Notes under the pieces: model-generated
What the model was told of the DNA's origin: nothing
Database searches by the model: none
What the model saw: only the letters and a program-made list of their open reading frames with translations
Origin: Cupriavidus laharis
GTDB lineage: Bacteria > Pseudomonadota > Gammaproteobacteria > Burkholderiales > Burkholderiaceae
Assembly: GCF_914271435.1 (NCBI RefSeq)
Contig: NZ_CAJZAI010000013.1
Coordinates: 62,001-126,000 of the forward strand
Reading direction: 5' to 3'
Length of the DNA stretch: 64,000 nt
Shown: one piece after another, positions 57,917-64,000 of the stretch
Position numbering within the stretch: the stretch's first letter is position 1
Layout of the letters: the number at the start of each line of letters is the position of its first letter
Made by a program: the position numbers and the translations under genes

Positions 57917-59152
57917 TCAGGAAAGGTGGCGATCGTCCTGAGCGTGCTGCTCATCCCCGTCGAATCCGTCGTCGTCCACGCGCCGGCCCTGTTCCGACAG
58001 CCTGGGATCGAACGGCTCCGGCTCGGGCGGCCGGCTCGCCAGCCACTGCGCGACTTCGACGATGGACTGCCGCAGAGCATCCAGGCCGGTGCCCTCGCGG
58101 GCGCTGAGGAACACGCGGGTGGGAACGCCATCCTCATCGCGTTCCACGCGGGCCCCCTGCTCCTGCAGCTCCGGCGCGGCATCGATCTTGTTCATCACGA
58201 CGATCTGCGGAATCTCGGAGGCGTCGATTTCCGTCAGCACCCGGTTGACCTGCTCGATCTGCTCATGGCGCACCGGACTCGATGCGTCCACGACATGCAG
58301 CAGCAAGTCGGCATGCACGGTCTCGTCGAGCGTCGCGCGGAACGCGGCCACCAGCTGGGTCGGCAGGTCGCGGATGAAGCCGACCGTGTCCGACAGCACC
58401 ACGTTGCCGAGCCCATCCAGGAACATCCGGCGCGAGGTGGTATCGAGCGTCGCGAAAAGCTGGTCAGCCGCGTATGCCCCGGCCTTGGTCAGCGCATTGA
58501 ACAGCGTCGACTTGCCGGCATTGGTATAGCCAACCAGCGAAATGCTCAGTGTCTCGTTGCGTGCGCGGGCACGCCGCTGGGTGCTGTGCTGCCGCTGCAG
58601 CCGGGCAAGGTCGGACTTCAGCCGCTTGGCACGGTCATCGAGCATGCGGCGATCCAGCTCGAGCTGGCGCTCGCCCGGTCCGCCCCGCATGCCGATACCG
58701 CCCTTCTGCCGCTCCAGGTGGCTCCAGGCACGAACCAGCCGCGACGCCTGGTACTGGACCTGCGCCAGCTCCACCTGCACCTTGCCCACATGGCTCTGCG
58801 CGCGCTGACCGAAGATATCCAGGATCAGACCGGTACGGTCGATCACATGGCGCTGGAGAAAGCGCTCCAGATTACGTTGCTGTGCCGGGCTCAGGGCGTG
58901 ATTGAACACCACGATGTCGGCATCCAGCGCATCGGCGGCCTCCTTCAGCTCCTCGGCCTTGCCGGAGCCGATGAAGAGCGCCGGGTCCGGCCGCGAGCGC
59001 TTGCCGGTCAGCGTATGCACCGGCATGGAGCCTGCCGTGGTGGTCAAGAGGGCAAGCTCGCTCAGGCTTTCCTGAAAATCATGCTTGCCGAAATCCACGC
59101 CGACGAGAATGGCACGCGACGGTTCGGTGTTGGAGGTAGCTCTGGGATCCAA
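57917..59152 (-). CDS. hflX: GTPase HflX
   Basis: A ribosome-binding GTPase that splits stalled 70S ribosomes. 411 residues, with an N-terminal HflX domain, a coiled-coil GGIGMRGGPGERQLELDRR glycine-rich motif, and a G domain with GYTNAGKST, DTVGF and NKID. No ATG or GTG is available at the family start; TTG at 59152 gives (M)DPRATSNTEPSRAILVGVDF. The ribosome site is poor. The C-terminal tail is acidic. It lies between hfq and hflK. Confidence 0.93.
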   Translation of the reverse strand: MDPRATSNTEPSRAILVGVDFGKHDFQESLSELALLTTTAGSMPVHTLTGKRSRPDPALFIGSGKAEELKEAADALDADIVVFNHALSPAQQRNLERFLQRHVIDRTGLILDIFGQRAQSHVGKVQVELAQVQYQASRLVRAWSHLERQKGGIGMRGGPGERQLELDRRMLDDRAKRLKSDLARLQRQHSTQRRARARNETLSISLVGYTNAGKSTLFNALTKAGAYAADQLFATLDTTSRRMFLDGLGNVVLSDTVGFIRDLPTQLVAAFRATLDETVHADLLLHVVDASSPVRHEQIEQVNRVLTEIDASEIPQIVVMNKIDAAPELQEQGARVERDEDGVPTRVFLSAREGTGLDALRQSIVEVAQWLASRPPEPEPFDPRLSEQGRRVDDDGFDGDEQHAQDDRHLS

Positions 59153-59375
59153 GCGGAGGGCGCTACGCGCGAAGAAGAACGATGTTGGGGAGACGACCGG
59201 GCCTGCCCGGATTCAGCGGGGCGGGAGCGGGCCTGCACAGGCACGCGCCCCCTTGCGCGATTGAGGCACCGTCACGGCAGGCAGCCGGCCCGGTTCACCG
59301 CAAGCCGGCCGCATGCGCGAGCCGGAGGCCGGCACCGGAGCAACGCCGGGTGGCGTGTGCATGATGCCGACAGGC

Positions 59376-59401
59376 GACGGCCGCAAGCCGTTGCGGCCGT
59401 C
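59376..59401 (-). other. Perfect 11-bp hairpin directly after hfq
   Basis: GACGGCCGCAA/TTGCGGCCGTC with a four-base loop begins seven bases after the hfq stop codon. There is no T-run, so it more likely protects the hfq 3' end or slows polymerase than terminates. The rest of the 256-bp gap to hflX is GC-rich without a supported gene. Confidence 0.6.
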
Positions 59402-59408
59402 AGGGAGA

Positions 59409-59648
59409 TCAGCCCTCGGCGGAATCATCCACGCGGAAATTGACCGCGCGAGCCGGGACGACGGTAGAAATTGCATGCTTGTAGACCATCTGCGTCACGG
59501 TGTTACGCAGCAGCACGACATACTGGTCGAACGATTCGATATTGCCTTGCAGCTTGATGCCATTGACGAGATAGATGGAAACCGGCACGTGCTCTTTGCG
59601 CAGCGCGTTCAGAAACGGGTCTTGTAGCAATTGCCCTTTGTTGCTCAT
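59409..59648 (-). CDS. hfq: RNA chaperone Hfq
   Basis: The hexameric Sm-like RNA chaperone. From ATG 59648 (GGAG ribosome site) it has 79 residues: [20 protein letters not shown] start, Sm1 with [12 protein letters not shown] and Sm2 with [10 protein letters not shown]. Unlike enteric Hfq it has only a very short C-terminal tail ([13 protein letters not shown]). Confidence 0.98.
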
Positions 59649-59858
59649 GGCACACTCCAAATTTATAGGTTTAGTGGTGAATAATGGGGACGGAAGTCCC
59701 CGGTTCAAGTCAATCGGCGCAAGCTCGCGCCAGAAAAAAGATCAAAAACGGTACCAAAGCGGCGTCAGCGCGCAGAGAACCCCCTGCTACCGCAAATTTA
59801 GCCTCAGTTCCAAACGAACGCAAACGAAAACTTGCCTCGCCAGGCACTCGCCGGGAAC

Positions 59859-61202
59859 TCAGTCTTTCGAGTCCGCATACGGGTTTTTGTTCGTGCGAAA
59901 TTCAATGCGAAGAGGGGTGCCCTTCAGCTTGAATGCCGCGCGGTAGCGGTTCTCCAGGTAGCGCCGGTAGGTCTCGGAAACACCCGACAAGGCATTGCCG
60001 TGGATCACGATGATCGGCGGGTTGGAACCACCCTGGTGCGCATAGCGCAGCTTCGGCCGCGACACGCCGACGCGCTTCGGCTGCTGGAACTCCACCGCTT
60101 CCTGCAGCACCCGCGTCAGCTGCGGCGTGGGCAGCTTGACCATGGCCGCGGCATAAGCATCGTCCACCGAACGCAGCAGCGCGCCGATACCTGTGCGTTC
60201 CCGCGCAGACACGAAGTGGAAATTGGCGAAGTTCAGGAATTGCAGCTTGCGCTCGAGGTCGTGCTTGATGCGATCGCGGGCATGGCCATCCAGGCCATCC
60301 CACTTGTTGACGCCGACCACCAGGGCCCGGCCGGACTCGACGATAAAGCCGGCAATATGGGCATCCTGGTCGGAAATGTCCTGCTGCGCGTCGAGCAGCA
60401 GGATCACGACGTTGGCATCGGCGATCGATTGCAGCGTCTTGACCACCGAGAACTTCTCGATCGCCTCGAACACCTTGCCCCGACGCCGCAGGCCCGCCGT
60501 GTCGATCAGCGTGTAGGGCTTGCCGCCGCGCTCGAATTCCACGTAGATGGCATCGCGGGTGGTGCCGGGCATGTCGAACGCGATCACGCGCTCCTCGCCG
60601 ATCAGCGTATTGACCAGCGTCGACTTCCCCACGTTAGGGCGGCCTACGATTGCAATCTTCACGCCGTGCCCGCCATCCGACTCTTCCTCGGCCAGTTCGG
60701 GACGTTCCTGCACGGCCAGCGCCAGGGCTTCGTCGACGAGTTCGCTAACGCCATCGCCATGCGCAGCCGAGATCGCGTACGGATCGCCCATGCCGAGCTC
60801 ATAGAAGTCGGCTGCGACCGAGGTGTATTTCATGCCCTCGGCCTTGTTGACGGCCAGCATCACGCGCCGGCCGGTCTTGCGCAGGTAGTCCGCGATGGCG
60901 CGGTCCTGCGGGGCAAGGCCCAGCCTGCCGTCGACGATGAAGATGACCACATCCGCCTCGACCACGGCCTGCTTGGTCTGCTTGGCCATCTCGGCGACGA
61001 TGCCCTCCTTGACCACCGGCTCGAAGCCGCCGGTGTCGATGGCAATGAATGGACGATCGCCAATACGCCCTTCGCCGTAGTGGCGATCGCGCGTCAGGCC
61101 CGGCAGGTCGGCGACGAGCGCGTCGCGCGACCGGGTCATGCGGTTGAATAGCGTCGACTTCCCGACGTTCGGGCGGCCGACAAGTGCAATAACTGGTTTC
61201 AT
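59859..61202 (-). CDS. der: Ribosome-associated GTPase Der (EngA)
   Basis: A double GTPase for 50S ribosomal subunit assembly. From ATG 61202 it has 447 residues with two G domains, each with GRPNVGKST (about 8-16 and 180-188), LPGLTRD and MPGTTRD switch regions, NKAEG and NKWDG. A KH-like C-terminal domain with [10 protein letters not shown] follows. Confidence 0.97.
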   Translation of the reverse strand: MKPVIALVGRPNVGKSTLFNRMTRSRDALVADLPGLTRDRHYGEGRIGDRPFIAIDTGGFEPVVKEGIVAEMAKQTKQAVVEADVVIFIVDGRLGLAPQDRAIADYLRKTGRRVMLAVNKAEGMKYTSVAADFYELGMGDPYAISAAHGDGVSELVDEALALAVQERPELAEEESDGGHGVKIAIVGRPNVGKSTLVNTLIGEERVIAFDMPGTTRDAIYVEFERGGKPYTLIDTAGLRRRGKVFEAIEKFSVVKTLQSIADANVVILLLDAQQDISDQDAHIAGFIVESGRALVVGVNKWDGLDGHARDRIKHDLERKLQFLNFANFHFVSARERTGIGALLRSVDDAYAAAMVKLPTPQLTRVLQEAVEFQQPKRVGVSRPKLRYAHQGGSNPPIIVIHGNALSGVSETYRRYLENRYRAAFKLKGTPLRIEFRTNKNPYADSKD

Positions 61203-61426
61203 GCAATAAACGGAAACGGGGGCCGGCACCTGCCGTCCCCCAGGAACTCCGGAGTCAGTTGATCCGACGGCGTCTCATGCAAAAAATGCATGCCAGCCGC
61301 TTCTCCTGTCGGGCGGAACGTGGCACCAGGGCCCGTCCCGCATTTCGCCGCACGACCAGGGATCATGCTACCGGAATTGGCGCCGCCCGTACCGACAGGT
61401 GTACGGACAGGCGCTGCCGCACCGGT

Positions 61427-62605
61427 TCAGCCCGGCACGAAGCCGTAGATGTCGCCGTCGCGGGTCTGGACAACCAGGGTCTGCCCCGCCACGACCGGCG
61501 CTGCGCTGATGGCACTGCCATCGGTCTTCATGCGCGCCAGCACGGTGCCATCCTCGCGCGAGAGGAAATGCACATAGCCTTCGAAGTCGCCCATCACCAC
61601 CGAACGGCCCAGCGCCAGCGGCGCGCCCAGCCGGCGATAGCGCAGTTCGTTGTTTTTCCAGCGCTCGTTGCCGTTCTGGCGGTCGAACGCAAACACCACG
61701 GACTGTTCATCGCTGGCATAGATGACGTTGTCGTCCTGCGCCAGGCCGGTCGGCGACGAGAAATCCTTGCCCCACTGCACCTGGCCGTTAGCCAGCTCCA
61801 GGCAGGCTACGCGGCCCTGGAAGGTCGTGGCGCAGACCTGGCGGCCGCTGACCATGGGCTGACCGGTGACATCGTTCAGACGCTCGATCTCGGAAACACC
61901 CTTGGGATACGAAATCGCGCTCTCCCAGCGCAACACGCCATTGCCCGGCGTCAGGACGCCCAGCTTGCCGCCGGGGAAGCCCATCACGATGCCGTCACCG
62001 GCGAACACCATGCCCATGGCGGCACGCAGGTTCAGCGGCGTCTGCGAACGCTGGTAAATCCAGCGCCGCTCTCCGGTCTGGGCGTCCAGTCCGAGCACGC
62101 GGGTATCCGTGGTGCGCACCACCACCAGGCCGTTGCCGACCAGCGGCGCCGACAGGACTTCGCCGTTGACCTGCTTCTTCCAGATCTGCTTGCCGCTGGT
62201 ATCGAAGGCATAGACGGCACCTTTCTCGCCAGCCACCGCCGTCACGGAACCGTCACTGCCCGGGCCGGTAGTAATGTCAACGTCCGTCTTGGCCTTCCAC
62301 AGCGTGCGGCCGGTGGCCCCGTCCAGCGCCATGATGGTGCCATTGTTGGCCGACACGTACACGTTGTTGCCTGCCGCGGCCGGCTGCAGCGCATACGGCC
62401 CGCTCTTGCCGACGTCCGCCTTCCATGCCTGGCGCACGGACAGCGTCGCCGACACCGGCTTCAGTTCGGCTGGCGGATGCTTGTTCTCCTTGCTGAACAG
62501 CGAGCAGCCGCCCAGCGCCACAAGGCAGGCGCCGGCGACGAGCGCACGGGCAATCTTGCGGCGAGGCTCGCCTTGTTGTTCGGCACCGGAAAGCATTGAC
62601 GTCAT
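61427..62605 (-). CDS. bamB: Outer membrane assembly lipoprotein BamB
   Basis: A subunit of the BAM complex that inserts beta-barrel proteins. From ATG 62605 it has 392 residues with a lipoprotein signal (LVALGGCS, lipidated C34) and an eight-bladed PQQ-type beta-propeller with repeated AxDxxTGxxxWK motifs. It is 58 bases from yfgM and upstream of der. Confidence 0.95.
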   Translation of the reverse strand: MTSMLSGAEQQGEPRRKIARALVAGACLVALGGCSLFSKENKHPPAELKPVSATLSVRQAWKADVGKSGPYALQPAAAGNNVYVSANNGTIMALDGATGRTLWKAKTDVDITTGPGSDGSVTAVAGEKGAVYAFDTSGKQIWKKQVNGEVLSAPLVGNGLVVVRTTDTRVLGLDAQTGERRWIYQRSQTPLNLRAAMGMVFAGDGIVMGFPGGKLGVLTPGNGVLRWESAISYPKGVSEIERLNDVTGQPMVSGRQVCATTFQGRVACLELANGQVQWGKDFSSPTGLAQDDNVIYASDEQSVVFAFDRQNGNERWKNNELRYRRLGAPLALGRSVVMGDFEGYVHFLSREDGTVLARMKTDGSAISAAPVVAGQTLVVQTRDGDIYGFVPG

Positions 62606-62663
62606 AAGGTTCGGATCCTGGATTGGTTTTTGGCGGATATCCTTCACGTACAGCGGCGCAAGA

Positions 62664-63296
62664 TCAGGCCGTGCCCAGCGCGTCGAGCTTGAACTGGATG
62701 ATCTGGCGCATCGACTGGTTATCGGCACCCAGCTTGTCGAGCGCCTTGCGGTAGGCGGCACGCGCGTCGGCACGCTTCTCCTGCGCGGCAAGCAGATCGC
62801 CCTTGCGGTCGGCATAGAGGGCGACGAACGGCGCCGGCGGCTCGTCCTTGAGCAGCGCCAGGCCCTGGTCATAGGCCTTTTCGTCCAGCAGCACGCCAGC
62901 CAGGCGCACACGGGCAATGTACGCGTACTCGCCGTCGCCGTGGTCCATCGCCCAATGCAGCTGGGCCTTGGCACCCGCCAGATCGCCCGCATCGTACAGC
63001 ACCTTGGCGGCGACCAGCGCGCTCATCGGGCCATAGGCGGTCTTGCCGAACTTGTCCTCGAGGTCGCCGGCGGCGCGCTTGACGCGCTCGGCATCGCGGC
63101 CTTCGGCGGCCTTGACCACCTGATCGTACAGCACGGCCGCTTCGGAAGCCTGCTTGCGCTCCCAGTACTTCCAGCCGTTCCAGGCGGCGAAGGCCAGCAA
63201 GGCGGCAATCAGGATCCACGTCAGGGCATTGCCGTACTGACGCCACCAGGCCTTCAGGTTTTCAAGCTGTTCCTGCTCTTCCAGATCGTATGCCAT
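62664..63296 (-). CDS. yfgM: YfgM-type ancillary SecYEG translocon protein
   Basis: 210 residues, starting [18 protein letters not shown], with one membrane helix (about 24-44) and a periplasmic tetratricopeptide-like region. In E. coli YfgM associates with SecYEG and the PpiD chaperone. The gene lies between hisS and bamB, the same order as in E. coli. Confidence 0.93.
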   Translation of the reverse strand: MAYDLEEQEQLENLKAWWRQYGNALTWILIAALLAFAAWNGWKYWERKQASEAAVLYDQVVKAAEGRDAERVKRAAGDLEDKFGKTAYGPMSALVAAKVLYDAGDLAGAKAQLHWAMDHGDGEYAYIARVRLAGVLLDEKAYDQGLALLKDEPPAPFVALYADRKGDLLAAQEKRADARAAYRKALDKLGADNQSMRQIIQFKLDALGTA

Positions 63297-63393
63297 GTCG
63301 AGGCACTCTTTTGCGTTTGGGTTGGGGTCAAAGGCCGCTTCGGGCAGCCTCCGTTTCCTGCTGGTCGGATATCGCGGGCTCTGGCTCGCAGCG

Positions 63394-64000
63394 TTACTCG
63401 CTGGCGCCGACCATCGCGTCGATCAGGTAGTCGACCAGGCCTTCAGCCGGCACCTGCGCCTGCTGGCCACCACCTTCGGCCTGCGCGCCCTGGCGAAGTT
63501 CCTTCACCTGCACCACGCCTGCGGCGACCTCATCATCGCCAATGATCACGGCATACGCCGCGCCGCTCGCGTCGGCGCGCTTCATCTGCGACTTGAAGCT
63601 GCCGCTCTTGCCGTCGGTCGTGGCATGCAGCACCACGTCCAGTCCGGCATCGCGCAGGCGCTCTGCGGCGACCATCGCCTGCTGCGCCGCCGCTTCGCCC
63701 TGATGCACGAGATAGACGTCGCAACCGACCGCGTCAGGCACCACGCCTTCCTCGCGGATCAGCTCGATGATGCGCTCGATGCCCATGGCCCAGCCGCAGG
63801 CCGGCGCCGGCTTGCCGCCCATCTGCGCGATCAGCGGATCATAGCGGCCGCCACCGGCGATGGTGCCCTGCGCACCGAGCTTGTCGGTGATCCACTCGAA
63901 CACCGTCAGGTTGTAGTAGTCCAGGCCGCGCACCAGGCGCGGATTGATCTTGTACGGGATGTTGTTGGCCTTGAGCAGGCGCTGCACGCCCTCGAAGTGC
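63394..64000 (-). CDS. hisS: Histidyl-tRNA synthetase (C-terminal part; 5' end outside window)
   Basis: About 200 residues of the C-terminal part are present. Motif 3 region [14 protein letters not shown] and [13 protein letters not shown] of the class II core are seen, then the anticodon-binding domain ([10 protein letters not shown]...[24 protein letters not shown]). HisRS charges tRNA-His. It heads the visible part of the hisS-yfgM-bamB-der-hfq-hflX-hflKC run. Confidence 0.97.
   Translation of the reverse strand, partial: HFEGVQRLLKANNIPYKINPRLVRGLDYYNLTVFEWITDKLGAQGTIAGGGRYDPLIAQMGGKPAPACGWAMGIERIIELIREEGVVPDAVGCDVYLVHQGEAAAQQAMVAAERLRDAGLDVVLHATTDGKSGSFKSQMKRADASGAAYAVIIGDDEVAAGVVQVKELRQGAQAEGGGQQAQVPAEGLVDYLIDAMVGASE

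Noticed and set aside
56141-59443. A plus-strand open frame of 1100 codons opposite hflX, hflK and hflC
   Set aside because: Same reason: it mirrors three conserved genes and contains no recognisable fold.

Overview
The window reads as a single stretch of core chromosome from a GC-rich betaproteobacterium of the Burkholderiales, most like Cupriavidus/Ralstonia. The basis is the protein sequences recognised (for example the hisS-yfgM-bamB-der-hfq-hflX-hflK-hflC-hisZ-purA order, a glnA-ntrB-ntrC locus and a ccoNOQP-ccoG cluster with its own fnr) together with strong GC bias at third codon positions. The species cannot be fixed from what is visible. There is no insertion sequence, prophage, integrase, CRISPR array or plasmid-like segment. 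Most genes lie on the minus strand.

Layout from left to right. 1-1947: nusA (3' end cut by the window edge) and rimP, behind a leader holding a good promoter and an early intrinsic terminator. 2225-4914: rluB and scpB. 4915-5463: no gene seen. 5464-15198: microaerobic respiration block, with a DsbD/TauE-like membrane protein, fnr (plus strand), a small membrane protein, a short FixH/CcoH, ccoG, ccoP, ccoQ, ccoO, ccoN, ccoS and ccoI. Fnr boxes stand in front of ccoN and ccoI. 15312-22305: zapE and the 2-oxoglutarate dehydrogenase operon (sucA, sucB, lpdA), with a short inverted-repeat element inside the operon. 22616-27689: a ugpB-A-E-C-Q glycerol-3-phosphate uptake operon. 27885-28682: a HAD phosphatase. 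28738-33688: nitrogen control (glnA, a DUF4124 protein, ntrB, ntrC), with two NtrC-type sites and a sigma-54-type promoter upstream of glnA.

34191-39347: a rhodanese, a CinA/MoaB-like protein, an EI24 membrane protein, and a three-gene set (beta-propeller, polysaccharide deacetylase-like protein, sterol-desaturase-like hydroxylase). 39499-44918: hrpA and argA, divergent across a perfectly symmetric -10 element. 45077-48807: yggX, rpiA, tal, a class III type sirtuin and rlmB. 48900-51645: rnr and a divergent tRNA-Leu(CAG). 52089-64000: a phosphoribosyltransferase, purA, hisZ, hflC, hflK, hflX, hfq, der, bamB, yfgM and hisS (cut by the window edge).

The genes are largely housekeeping. The parts most worth checking are regulatory: the rimP-nusA attenuator-like leader, the symmetric hrpA/argA promoter that predicts two leaderless mRNAs, the Fnr and NtrC/sigma-54 circuits, an RstA-like box before the beta-propeller set, and the palindromic element in the sucAB-lpd operon. 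I did not find convincing evidence of a wholly new multi-gene system.
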